A DNA stretch of 64,000 nucleotides from Paramicrosporidium saccamoebae (lineage: Eukaryota > Rozellomycota). Positions 17,509 to 26,836 of the stretch are shown one piece after another. Positions within the stretch are counted from its first letter, which is position 1; each line of letters begins with the position of its first letter. Below the pieces are notes generated by a model. That model did no database searches, was not told where the DNA came from, and worked only from the letters and a program-made list of their open reading frames with translations. The translations under genes and the position numbers were made by a program. The DNA is taken from assembly GCA_002794465.1 (NCBI GenBank), contig MTSL01000186.1, positions 435-64,434 of the forward strand, in the 5' to 3' direction.

Positions 17509-19266
17509 ATGAATAGACTGCTGGGTTTACTCCTTTCCGCTCTAGCGATTCAAAGGGTGTGTGTATCTGCAAGTTGTAGCCCCAGCGAGAGTGATGGCGG
17601 TATAAGCGCTGAAGATAAAAGCTTAGAAGACCCACCTGCGTACGTTGCACGAAAGCGGGAGGTGTCGGAAGCCGAGCTTGAAAAGGCAGGGAAAGTACGA
17701 GTCTATAAAAATTCTTCTCTAAAAAACTACGGAGCGGCCTATGCTACTGGCTTAACAATTTGCCGTCGTACTCGCACAAAATGGGGCAGAGATAAATCAA
17801 GTATCAGCCCTGAACCACGTGTGCACACGCGTAGCTCGTTTTGCGACTCGGACCAAAAGTCTGATATGAGGAGAGTACACTATGCTGCTTCCGAGGGAGA
17901 GTTGGATACATTGAACCAAGAATCTAGACCCGATTCAAGCTCCCTGCAGCGTTCCAAAGATTACTTGAATTCAGGAAACAAACGTGTCTGTGAGGATGGG
18001 AATACTAAAGGCTTAGAACTGTCCCTTAAACAGGAGCCAGTAACACTTTGGACTGAAGTGCAACCTTTCGTGGACGTGAGAAGGGATTATTTGAAAGCAC
18101 TAAAGTCGTGCCGGACAGAAGATCCCGATTCTTGCCCAAACGTGTATGATCTTAATTTTGCTGCTGGTCGAGGATGGTTGGAGATACTCGAATGGGCGTA
18201 TGACGTTAGTGAAAAACTTCCCACTACTTACGGTGCGAATTTGGCAGCGTTGAACAATCACGTCGCAGTCCTTGAGTGGTTGGATCTGCGGTGTGTGCAT
18301 GCTGCTTCCGAGAGAGAGTTGAATATATTGAATCGAGAACCTTGGACTAAAGAGCAATTGTCCAAGGTGAGAAGGGACCATTTGGATTTATTAAAGTCGT
18401 ACCGGTCAAAGGATCCCGGTTCTCACCCAAGAGTGGATACCCTTAATTTTGCTGCTGGTCAAGGATGGTTGGAGATACTTGAATGGGCGTATGACGTTAG
18501 TGGAAAACTTCCCACTACGGCCGGTGCGAATCAAGCAGCGTTGAACAATCATACCACGGTCCTCGAGTGGTTGGATCTGCGGGGTGTGCGTGCTGCTTCC
18601 GAGGGAGAGTTGGATACCTTGAATCGGGAAACTAGTCCTGATTCAAGCTCCCTGCAGCATTCCAAAGATCACTTGAATTCAGGCAACGAATGTGTCTGCG
18701 AGGAGGGGAATACTGAATGTTTGGAACTGTCCTTTGAAAAGGAGCCAGTAACACTTTGGACTGAAGAGCAATTGTTCGACAGGATGACAAGAGATTATTT
18801 CCGTACACCAAAATTGTGCCGGTCAAAAGATCCCGTTTTTTACCCAAAAGTGGATGACCTTCATTTAGCTGCTGGTCAAGGATGGTTAGATATACTTGAA
18901 TTGATGTATGACGTTATTGGAAAACTCCCCACTACTCACGGTGCGAATTGGGCAGCACAGAACGGTCACACCACAGTCCTCGAGTGGTTGGCCACGAAGA
19001 GTGTGTACCCTGATCAAACAGCTCTTGATAATTGTATCGAGCTTGGCAGATTGGCAGTCGTGCGCTGGATGATGCAAGAATTGCCGCACATGGCGCCATC
19101 TCAATTGTCTATCCTTAAAGCCACAAAGGTGGGTCACTTGGGCATCATCATGCATATTCACGAAACAAGACCAGATTTACTCGATTATTCAGCACTTTTG
19201 TCGGCAGCTAAGGCCAAGGGTTGGAATGGAATTGTTGATTTCTTAACGGCATGTGTGATCAATTAA
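17509..19266 (+). CDS. Divergent short member of the ankyrin array with internal triplication (gene 6)
   Basis: The ATG at 17509 (MNRLLGLLLSALAIQR) starts a signal peptide aligned with the paralogues. The product has 585 residues, half the usual length. The Trp-rich unit-A region is gone; a basic, low-complexity segment replaces it. The middle has three copies of a block of roughly 100-130 residues (ASEGELDTLN, PVTLWTE, then FAAGQGWLEILEWAYDV, GKLPTTAGAN, HTTVLEWLD). The last 120 residues return to the standard family C terminus (PSQLSILKATKVGHLGIIMH). It is open throughout, so it may be functional, but it looks like a rearranged and re-amplified relic. It is the last gene of the array. Confidence 0.8.
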   Translation: MNRLLGLLLSALAIQRVCVSASCSPSESDGGISAEDKSLEDPPAYVARKREVSEAELEKAGKVRVYKNSSLKNYGAAYATGLTICRRTRTKWGRDKSSISPEPRVHTRSSFCDSDQKSDMRRVHYAASEGELDTLNQESRPDSSSLQRSKDYLNSGNKRVCEDGNTKGLELSLKQEPVTLWTEVQPFVDVRRDYLKALKSCRTEDPDSCPNVYDLNFAAGRGWLEILEWAYDVSEKLPTTYGANLAALNNHVAVLEWLDLRCVHAASERELNILNREPWTKEQLSKVRRDHLDLLKSYRSKDPGSHPRVDTLNFAAGQGWLEILEWAYDVSGKLPTTAGANQAALNNHTTVLEWLDLRGVRAASEGELDTLNRETSPDSSSLQHSKDHLNSGNECVCEEGNTECLELSFEKEPVTLWTEEQLFDRMTRDYFRTPKLCRSKDPVFYPKVDDLHLAAGQGWLDILELMYDVIGKLPTTHGANWAAQNGHTTVLEWLATKSVYPDQTALDNCIELGRLAVVRWMMQELPHMAPSQLSILKATKVGHLGIIMHIHETRPDLLDYSALLSAAKAKGWNGIVDFLTACVIN

Positions 19267-19317
19267 AACGATAATACAGCCTCCGAGTCCCGGCTAAGAT
19301 TGATATATGCAGTTAGT

Positions 19318-19493
19318 ATATTGTAGATTAAATTCGGGGCATTTCTGGGCTTGGTGTATGGGCGTAGTGAGAAAGTATAGCGACGGGCCGGCAAGTTTAA
19401 TAAAGAGCCTGGTGGATTAAACGGAAGAGCAATGGTTATTAAGAAATGTGACGCATAGACAACCACTCGATAGGATAGATCTCACTAGTGGAA
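19318..19493 (+). repeat. Duplicated 3' flank of the ankyrin-family genes (copy 2)
   Basis: Homologous to 845-1013 downstream of gene 1, with the same order of short blocks ending in GATCTCACTAGTGG. AATAAA is at 19399-19404. It marks the downstream edge of the array. Confidence 0.75.
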
Positions 19494-19676
19494 TTGGCAT
19501 CTAAATTGAGATCACCAGTGGACAGTATACTACATAAATACAATCTTGCAGACATAAATGGTTTAGCAGCACTTCCTGCCACAGCAGATTGGGGAAAAAG
19601 GGAAATTAATTGCTTTTCATCAACTACCGATTGTCGCTCATCAATCACCGTCCATCGACTACCAATTAACGTTAGA

Positions 19677-21365
19677 ATGCGACTCATCAGGACGACTTTC
19701 TTTAGTGTCCAGAGGGTTCAATGGTCTTTGTACCGAATACAACCGGTTCGGCTGAATGCCATATTGGCCAGGAGAATGTACACCACAGCGGGACCGGAGA
19801 CTAAAAGGGGCTGGTTTGCACGACTAAAATTGTTACTCACCAGACGACGGGGCTGGACTCGAGACGACGTCTGGGCACTGGGCAGTTGGCTCTTTGTTGG
19901 ACAAGGACTATTTATTCTGGCCGGAACCACCACCTTTGCCTCAGTGGTGCTGCTGCTTGCCAACAGCCTGCAGTTTCAGGATTGGTTGGCTCGTCGACTT
20001 GCAAAATATTTAGCCAAACACACGGGATTGGCATTTTCATTTGGAGAGACAATTGTTCCGAATTGGAGGAATGGACGCATCTCCTTCCGGGACGTCTCAG
20101 TCAAAAGTCTGCCTGGCGAAGGCGATTATGCACGGTATGACCTCCGTGTTGATCGTGCTGAAGTGACATTGTCCATGAAGCGCTACTTGGAGGGAAAGGG
20201 GTTGGTGGTGAGCTGCGACATGTCAGGCATCCGGGGGATTCTGGACAGGACTAATGTCCGTCCTCATGTCTATGAAGGGTGGCGATATCAAGGCCAGACT
20301 GGGGATTTCGATCTGCAGCAAGTGTCTCTTCGTGATTTGCTTGTCACCATCCACAATCCCGACGGCCACCGTTCATACGACATGTCCGTTATCTCTGCCG
20401 AGCTCCCTCGATTAAGGAAACGATTCATTTTGTACGATTTTCTGGCTGCCGAGTCGGTTGTGGGCATGTTGGACGGCAGCCTGTTTAGTATGCACATTCC
20501 CCAAGTGTCGTTGGGTGCAAATGAGCGCAAACGATGTGTATCCATGCGGCACCTCAAGATGAATTCATTGAATGTGGACTTTTTCACCAATGGTGCCACT
20601 ACCGGTCCCATTAGTTGGCTAACAAAGGGATCAGTTGATGTCAATGTCTTCATTCAGCTGCCTGCCAACTATCGTCATCCCTCGGACTCGGAATCAATCA
20701 CTGACAAGTTGGGCGCCCTTACCGAAGGCATCCTTGTACAAATATTCAAAGAATCTGGAGCTCAAACGCCCTCCGGAGACTACAATCCATGGACATTTAG
20801 TGAGTTAGCACAGATACGAGATGGCTTCCGCAAAGTGCGCGAGTCCCTATTTGGACCCTTCTTTGACCGTCTAAGATCACGGATGCAGGAGGATTTCTTA
20901 AATGTGGATGATCGGGCCCTGGAGGCGCCCGAAAAGGCCGCCCTGCATTTTATCCATCCCAAACCGGATACAGTCACATTCAAGGTGGACTTTCGCTTCC
21001 ACAATCTGCGGGCTCACCTTCCCCTGTGGACTAGTGAGCGGGGTCTGGTGGGTACAACTCTGATGCGGCCCTTGGTTGCCTACATTAACGAACAGCGGCC
21101 CTTTATCCCAATCTCATGCCACTTTGATATCTCCATGGAGCAACTAGAGGGATCCTGGACTCTCTATGAATCTGGAATAGCAGACGCCCTCTCCAAGGGC
21201 GCAACCGATTCGTTTGAAATGTTAGTCAGCGATCGACAAAAGAAAATCAAGAGACTGAAGAGAGTCAGTTTGTGGAGTCTCTATGCCGTGTTTAGAAATA
21301 TCAGAGTCTGGATGACCGATGCCGGCTACTTTCCGCATCTCAGGATATTACAACATGAACAATAG
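19677..21365 (+). CDS. MDM31: MDM31/MDM32-like mitochondrial inner-membrane protein
   Basis: The first ATG of the frame (19677) gives 562 residues, near the yeast Mdm31 length. The GTG at 19488 is ignored because it overlaps the preceding gene's 3' flank. Residues 1-40 are rich in Arg, Ser and Leu with no acidic residue, a mitochondrial presequence. The family signature follows: TRDDVWALGSWLF (61-73), a hydrophobic segment with the TTTF motif (to about 97), then TGLAFSFGETIVPNWRNG (116-133). The rest is a beta-rich region with a second hydrophobic or amphipathic stretch near the C terminus. In yeast, Mdm31 and Mdm32 act in mitochondrial morphology, nucleoid maintenance and phospholipid metabolism; the role here is by homology. 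The gene is intronless and convergent with the protease gene. Confidence 0.85.
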   Translation: MRLIRTTFFSVQRVQWSLYRIQPVRLNAILARRMYTTAGPETKRGWFARLKLLLTRRRGWTRDDVWALGSWLFVGQGLFILAGTTTFASVVLLLANSLQFQDWLARRLAKYLAKHTGLAFSFGETIVPNWRNGRISFRDVSVKSLPGEGDYARYDLRVDRAEVTLSMKRYLEGKGLVVSCDMSGIRGILDRTNVRPHVYEGWRYQGQTGDFDLQQVSLRDLLVTIHNPDGHRSYDMSVISAELPRLRKRFILYDFLAAESVVGMLDGSLFSMHIPQVSLGANERKRCVSMRHLKMNSLNVDFFTNGATTGPISWLTKGSVDVNVFIQLPANYRHPSDSESITDKLGALTEGILVQIFKESGAQTPSGDYNPWTFSELAQIRDGFRKVRESLFGPFFDRLRSRMQEDFLNVDDRALEAPEKAALHFIHPKPDTVTFKVDFRFHNLRAHLPLWTSERGLVGTTLMRPLVAYINEQRPFIPISCHFDISMEQLEGSWTLYESGIADALSKGATDSFEMLVSDRQKKIKRLKRVSLWSLYAVFRNIRVWMTDAGYFPHLRILQHEQ

Positions 21366-21488
21366 TTTTATATTAGTCTGAATTTTTGCGTGGCGAGGTA
21401 GGAATATTACCAGTGTCAATATAAGTAGGCGGTGGGGGACAACCAGTGGGTATGGATCCACCGGCATAGTGTCTAAACATTCGAGAGT

Positions 21489-21697
21489 TGATATTTCCAA
21501 ACGTTGAGAGTCGACATTTTCAGACATTGAAGTCGACGTTTTCAGACATTGGAGTCGACGTTTTCAGACATTGAAGTCGACATTTTCAGGCATTGAAGTC
21601 GACGTTTTCAGACATTGGAGTCGACGTTTTCAGACATTGGAGTCGACATTTTCAAACATTAGAGTCGACATTTTCCAAACATTAGAGTCGACGCTTC
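21489..21697 (+). repeat. 22-bp GTCGAC minisatellite, about nine units
   Basis: TCGAC occurs at 21511, 21533, 21555, 21577, 21599, 21621, 21643 and 21665 (period exactly 22) and at 21688 (23). The unit is roughly TCGACRTTTTCAGACATTGR. Each unit carries the palindrome GTCGAC. It lies between the convergent ends of the MDM31-like and protease genes (21366-21895). The remaining flank shows nothing else. Confidence 0.93.
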
Positions 21698-21895
21698 TAT
21701 CCCTCGCCTCTGAATCTCCCTTCCGTATTTGGACAGTACCCAACACTCAGAACTTTGCATTTAGCTACTACTCCACAGAATGAACAATAGTTTTTAATTC
21801 CAGTTTTACAATGCGTCCATGGCATTATTATTTACATTTTGAACCTGGGACAGATTTTGTCAATCAGAGTCGTTGTAGTCAGTTTACAGTGGGCG

Positions 21896-23470
21896 CTATT
21901 CTTCCTTTAGGAGATACTTTGCCGCTGCCTCGGCATCAACCAGGCCAAATCCGTAATGATAATTTGGGAAATGATCCCATCGTTTTCCATAACAGGCTTG
22001 CTGCCCCATTTGTGGCTCTTTCAGTGCAGAAGTGTTGATCGTCTTGGTGATAAGAGCGCGAAGTTCGTCAAACTTCAAATCTCCCTTCATCGATAACAGT
22101 AATGCAGCGACACCAGCTACGTGGGGTGCCGCCATAGAAGTTCCTGACATGGCTACCAATTCGCCTCCGGGTTTGCATGAAACAATGGCCTGGCCAGGAG
22201 CAACATAATCGGGCTTGAATTGTGCATGTCCTAGTCGACTGCCGCCAGGACCGCGGCTGGAAAACACTGCCAGTGAGCCAAACTGATCAACCGCTCCAAC
22301 TCCAATAACATCTTCCAAATCACCAGGAGTGCCAACTGTGCCGCATGCCGGGCCAGAATTTCCTTGGGCAAAGATGGGAAAGACGCCGCCTGCCAACCAT
22401 GCCTTGACAGCAGAAGAGAACCAAGTCATACTGGCATCGTCGGTGATCTCGCCTCCCCAAGAATTGTTCACAATGTCAGCTCCAAGTTCACAGCGAGCAT
22501 TCTCACCATTAAGGTCAGTGGGACACATGACCCATTGCGCCGATGCCAACAATCTCTCCTGGGAACATCCCTCAGAGTCACATCCCTGAGATGCAATCCA
22601 TTTCGCTTCAGGTGCAACACCAATCCCGTCTCCAACCATTGTCCCCATCGTGTGAGTTCCATGTCCGTGGCAATCGTAAGGAAGTACTGCTAATCCTTCC
22701 GGATCAAACCAATTGTATTCGTGTTTGACAGTCTTTAGCTCCGAGTCGATTCCACGATACTTTCCCTTTAGTCTCGGATGGATAAAGTCTACACCAGTGT
22801 CAATGTTCGCCACCGTCACGCCCTTGCCCTTGGAGTGCTTCCATACCTTGTCTGCCTTGATAAGGCGCAAATGCCAGGGAATATAGTTTTCGGATAGATC
22901 AATCGTTTCAAATAAGCTTCTTCCGTGATACAGGCCGCCCACAGTCATTCTGCTCATTGGTGGGATTCGTGCGACAACACGATTTGGAGAAAGCGATATG
23001 ATATCTTTTCCTTCCTCCGATTGCGCCAATTGCACCAGCATGGTGAGGAGATAAAGTGGCGCTTGCTTGATGAGGATACTATTGTCAATCCAAAACGACT
23101 TGGCATTATATCCAAGTTTCTGGAGTTCATGCAGGGTGGGCCCCTGAGTCTTCTCGGCGTGTTTCAATAATATCTCCATAACAGTCTGGCGACGAATCCC
23201 GCGCGCCAATTGATCTGCAGTCAGTTGCATTTCCGATTCTCCCGCAAACTCCTGCCAGCCAGCGTATGCCGTCATGACTGGCAACCGACTCTCAAGAAGA
23301 CTGTTCACTCGGGCCATTGTTTTTGACTCAAAGTTGAATGGCTGGAATTGTACAAATGCATCAATGTGTCCAGTCGATTGTGCAATTTCCAGCAAGTCCC
23401 CGTGAATCTTCACAGAGAGGACGACAGGAAAAAGGGCTATGGACCATACAACGTCGCTGGTTACTCGCAT
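21896..23470 (-). CDS. Subtilisin-like serine protease (S8 family), secretory
   Basis: The ATG at 23470 (MRVTSDVVWSIALFPVVLS) begins a signal-peptide-like leader. The frame is open to an ATG at 23623, but that adds 51 residues with no recognisable targeting signal. The product has 524 residues. The catalytic triad is visible: Asp224 in ANIDTGVD, His270 in CHGHGTHTMGT and Ser445 in SGTSMAAPHVAG; NNSWGG carries the oxyanion-hole Asn. About 200 residues precede the triad Asp and probably act as an inhibitory propeptide. The layout resembles bacillopeptidase F-like S8 enzymes. With its leader it likely works in the secretory pathway or outside the cell. No transmembrane tail or intron is seen. 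Confidence 0.88.
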   Translation of the reverse strand: MRVTSDVVWSIALFPVVLSVKIHGDLLEIAQSTGHIDAFVQFQPFNFESKTMARVNSLLESRLPVMTAYAGWQEFAGESEMQLTADQLARGIRRQTVMEILLKHAEKTQGPTLHELQKLGYNAKSFWIDNSILIKQAPLYLLTMLVQLAQSEEGKDIISLSPNRVVARIPPMSRMTVGGLYHGRSLFETIDLSENYIPWHLRLIKADKVWKHSKGKGVTVANIDTGVDFIHPRLKGKYRGIDSELKTVKHEYNWFDPEGLAVLPYDCHGHGTHTMGTMVGDGIGVAPEAKWIASQGCDSEGCSQERLLASAQWVMCPTDLNGENARCELGADIVNNSWGGEITDDASMTWFSSAVKAWLAGGVFPIFAQGNSGPACGTVGTPGDLEDVIGVGAVDQFGSLAVFSSRGPGGSRLGHAQFKPDYVAPGQAIVSCKPGGELVAMSGTSMAAPHVAGVAALLLSMKGDLKFDELRALITKTINTSALKEPQMGQQACYGKRWDHFPNYHYGFGLVDAEAAAKYLLKEE

Positions 23471-23628
23471 GATCGTTGACACCCGGCACAGATTCACCGC
23501 TAAAGTGCCTTCCTGATTAAGTATATCATGCAGAGTCAAATTCCGCCAATAAGCCCATGAGAAAGTACGACAGTATGTATTATATATGCAGACTACAAAT
23601 CTCACACATAAACACCCTCTCATGTGTA

Positions 23629-26600
23629 TTATTTGCTATTGAATTTCAAGAACACTTGAGACTCGATCGGCTGAGAGTCTACAAGCCCAAGCGTACCGAT
23701 CGGCTGAGAGTCTTCAATGACAGAATCTACAAGCTCAAGCGCACCGATCGACCTCACCAAAGAGTTCAAGGCAACTTCTTGGGCTTGGAGAAGACCAAAT
23801 GAGTCTTTGCTCCCAGTGGAGAGTCGAACGGTGGCGTTTTTGGGGACATTCTGCTCAGACGCCAGACGACGCACCGTCTTGACCACTTCATAAAGCTTGT
23901 CAAAGGCGGCTTCGGCCTGGGGATGAGAAAACTCATCATGGACAAGCGGATAGGCCGCCAGAGATATTGATTGAGTGGTATCCTGAGGACGGCGAACAAG
24001 ACGTTGATACAATTCCTCCGTAACATAGGGCATGAATGGGTGCAAGAGACAGAGTCCCTGCTCGAGACAAATATAAAGGACATTGCTAGCGCATCGACGA
24101 GAGTCCGCATCGGGGTTATCAGGAGTCAGGAGCGGCTTAATTGCTTCAATGTAAACGTCGCAAAGCTCATACAACCAGAAGGAATAGATAGCTTGGGTAG
24201 CATTCATGAGATTATTCGCTTCAAAGGCCTTGTTTGTCTCTGCAATTGCAGCATTCAGTCTAGACAAAATCCACTTATCAACCATTGATTCTTTTCCCAA
24301 AAGACAAATCTTGGGCTCGGGCATGTAGTCTTCGCCAAGTTTCATCAGGGCAAACCGGGTAGCATTCCACAACTTGTTACAGAAGCGACGATAGCCCTCA
24401 ACGCGATTAATGTTCATGTTAATATCTCGACCCTCGGCCACGTAGGAGCAGAGAGCGAATCGTAGCGCATCAGTTCCGCATTGCGGAATGCCATGCGGGA
24501 AATCTGCCTTCTGTCCTGCCTTGGCGACTTTGACTTCTTTAGGGTCTAAATTTCCCTTTTCCAGGCGCCCTTGCAGTTCGTCCAAGGTAATCCCTTCAAT
24601 GACGTCAATTGGATCAATGACGTTTCCTAAACTCTTGCTCATCTTCCTCCCATGGGCATCACGGACGAGCGCGTGCAAGAAGACTTTGGAAAAGGGAAGC
24701 TGTCCGGTCAAATGAATTCCCATCATCACCATCCTCGCCACCCAAAAGAACAAAATGTCAGAGCCCGTTTCCATTAGCTGATTTGGATAGAAATTCTTAA
24801 AATCTGCCGTCTCCTCCGGCCATCCGAGCGTCGAGAATGGCCATAGGGCCGAAGAAAACCAAGTGTCCAGGACATCCTCGTCTTGATGAACAGTAATTCT
24901 GGAAGGATCAACATTGGGCAGTCTAAGGGCAGCCTTTTTCAAAGCATCGTGTTCGTCTTGGGCAGCAATCCACACTTCGTCCTCAAGCGTTTTATTCCTT
25001 GGCTCCCCCTCGACGTGGACAATGTAGGCCGGGATGCGGTGTCCCCACCAAAGTTGACGGGAAAGACACCAATCGCGAATATTCTCAAGCCAATAATACC
25101 AAATCTTTTCGTGTTCCTTGGGAGAAATGTCCAGCGATCCATCCCTCACAGCCTCTACAGATTTTTTGGCCATGTCTTTGCAATCCAACCACCACTGGGG
25201 AATCAAACGAGGCTCAACAAAATCACCCGATCGACTACAAACGGGAATGACCATGGGATGGTTCCTCTCCTCGCGGAACGTTCCATTCTTTTTGATAAAC
25301 TCGACAACAGCATTGCGTGCATCATAGCGAGCCATTCCAGCAAACTCGCCGCAGTTGTCATTGAGGACGTTGTTGTCGTCAAAGATTGTAATGAATTTCA
25401 GATTGTGCTTCTGGCCAAGACCAAAGTCAATCATGTCATGGGCTGGAGACACTTTCAAGGCTCCAGTCCCCAATTCAAGGTCAGCCGCCTCGTCGCAGAT
25501 GATCGGGATGGCATTCCCCATAACGGGATGAATGACATTTTTTCCATGGTACTTGATGTATCGCTCATCCTTAGGATTCACACAAAGTGCGGTATCCGCA
25601 AAGACAGTCTCGGGACGGGTAGTACCAATAACAATCTCCTCCTCAGTTCCTTCAACCTTGTATGCAATGAACGTCATAGTTCCAAACTTGTAACGCTTGG
25701 AGGGATCGTGTCCATGGGCAGGAAACATGGCTCCCCCTTCAATCTCTTTCATATCGACTTCCAAGTCGGATAGTGAAGTTTTCAGCTTTCCACACCAGTT
25801 CACAAGCCGATTGGAGCGGAAGATGAGCCCCTCTTCGAACATTTTAATAAACCCTTCCTTAACGGCGACATTCAACTTTGGGTCCAACGTAAAACAAGCG
25901 CGTTCCCAGTCGGCAGACGCACCCATCCGACGAAGTTGGTCGTAAATCCTACCACCATACTGCTCCTTCCATCTCCAGACTTCCTGGATAAAAGCCTCTC
26001 TTCCTAGATCGTGGCGAGACAAATTCTTTTCCTTCTTGAGAGTCTTTTCAACCACAGCTTGGGTCGCAATGCCAGCGTGGTCACATCCTGGGAGGTACAG
26101 AACGGCTTTCCCATTCATCCGATTCCATCTGACAATTGCATCTTCAATAGAAAGCATGCACGCATGTCCTAAATGCAGCGAGCCAGTCACGTTAGGAGGT
26201 GGCATGACAATGGTAAAGGCTTCTCGTGAGTCACTCACAGGCCCGAGGAACTCGGGTTTAAAGAAGCCAGATTTTTCCCACCAGGAATACCACGCCGACT
26301 CCACGGCCATTGGATCATACGAGCTAGCCATGGGCTTTGACATGTCCTTCTTTTCGCCAGGAGGAGTGTCATTCACAAATTCAGTCTTGCTGGAAATATT
26401 CAGCGTCTTGGGTTTGGCTGCGTTTGCGGTAATAGTCTTAAACTGGTCTTGCTTTTTTGCCAGCTTCTCAAGTTTGGCTGCGCGTTTCGCATCATTCTTT
26501 GCCTTGTTCTTTTCGGCCTTTTCAGGATTAATTTCCATCAAGGAGCTTTTAGAACTATCCACGGGCTCACTGGACATTCTTCTAACAGTGTGAAATGTTC

Positions 26601-26760
26601 GTACCCATGTCGGTCTATGACTCAGAATAAAATGCTCATCATGATTCGGCATAAAAGGCTCGTCACGGCTTTTGAAACGCATACTGCGCGTGACATCCCT
26701 TGATAATACATTATTATGTAATGCGGAACGTCTCAAACAATTCCACTGAAAAGTGTACAT
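23629..26760 (-). CDS. VAS1: Valyl-tRNA synthetase, likely dual mitochondrial/cytosolic
   Basis: 1043 residues, class I synthetase charging tRNA-Val. PPPNVTGSLHLGHA carries the HIGH motif at 196-199, GCDHAGIATQ the family motif, and GRKMSKSLGN the KMSKS loop at 706-710. An editing domain lies between them and an anticodon-binding helical domain follows. The ATG at 26760 adds a 61-residue leader rich in Arg, Ser and His and poor in acids. An in-frame ATG at 26577 (MSSEPVDSS) would give the cytosolic form, followed by a Lys/Ala-rich extension. Yeast VAS1 makes both forms this way. The protein stops soon after the anticodon domain and appears to lack the C-terminal coiled-coil arm. Its last 35 residues contain a small duplication (LELVDS / LGLVDS with SQPI). 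No introns. Confidence 0.93.
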   Translation of the reverse strand: MYTFQWNCLRRSALHNNVLSRDVTRSMRFKSRDEPFMPNHDEHFILSHRPTWVRTFHTVRRMSSEPVDSSKSSLMEINPEKAEKNKAKNDAKRAAKLEKLAKKQDQFKTITANAAKPKTLNISSKTEFVNDTPPGEKKDMSKPMASSYDPMAVESAWYSWWEKSGFFKPEFLGPVSDSREAFTIVMPPPNVTGSLHLGHACMLSIEDAIVRWNRMNGKAVLYLPGCDHAGIATQAVVEKTLKKEKNLSRHDLGREAFIQEVWRWKEQYGGRIYDQLRRMGASADWERACFTLDPKLNVAVKEGFIKMFEEGLIFRSNRLVNWCGKLKTSLSDLEVDMKEIEGGAMFPAHGHDPSKRYKFGTMTFIAYKVEGTEEEIVIGTTRPETVFADTALCVNPKDERYIKYHGKNVIHPVMGNAIPIICDEAADLELGTGALKVSPAHDMIDFGLGQKHNLKFITIFDDNNVLNDNCGEFAGMARYDARNAVVEFIKKNGTFREERNHPMVIPVCSRSGDFVEPRLIPQWWLDCKDMAKKSVEAVRDGSLDISPKEHEKIWYYWLENIRDWCLSRQLWWGHRIPAYIVHVEGEPRNKTLEDEVWIAAQDEHDALKKAALRLPNVDPSRITVHQDEDVLDTWFSSALWPFSTLGWPEETADFKNFYPNQLMETGSDILFFWVARMVMMGIHLTGQLPFSKVFLHALVRDAHGRKMSKSLGNVIDPIDVIEGITLDELQGRLEKGNLDPKEVKVAKAGQKADFPHGIPQCGTDALRFALCSYVAEGRDINMNINRVEGYRRFCNKLWNATRFALMKLGEDYMPEPKICLLGKESMVDKWILSRLNAAIAETNKAFEANNLMNATQAIYSFWLYELCDVYIEAIKPLLTPDNPDADSRRCASNVLYICLEQGLCLLHPFMPYVTEELYQRLVRRPQDTTQSISLAAYPLVHDEFSHPQAEAAFDKLYEVVKTVRRLASEQNVPKNATVRLSTGSKDSFGLLQAQEVALNSLVRSIGALELVDSVIEDSQPIGTLGLVDSQPIESQVFLKFNSK

Positions 26761-26836
26761 GTCAGCACCATCAAAGTCCGGGGCACCGTGGTAGGACCTT
26801 ACAACATAGTAGAGTCAACCTGCTGCCCCTCTGACC

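Noticed and set aside
1..19266. Giant-virus or bacterial origin of the ankyrin-like array
   Set aside because: Repeats of this look occur in giant viruses, but eukaryotic signal peptides, AATAAA-type flanks and two-unit architecture fit the host genome. No viral core gene is nearby. Cannot be excluded without searches.
21489..21697. CRISPR-like array at the 22-bp repeats
   Set aside because: No unique spacers; it is a contiguous minisatellite in a eukaryotic genome.
24883..25773. 296-residue open frame antisense to ValRS
   Set aside because: It lies wholly within the strongly supported ValRS coding region, has no family features and reflects codon bias on the opposite strand.
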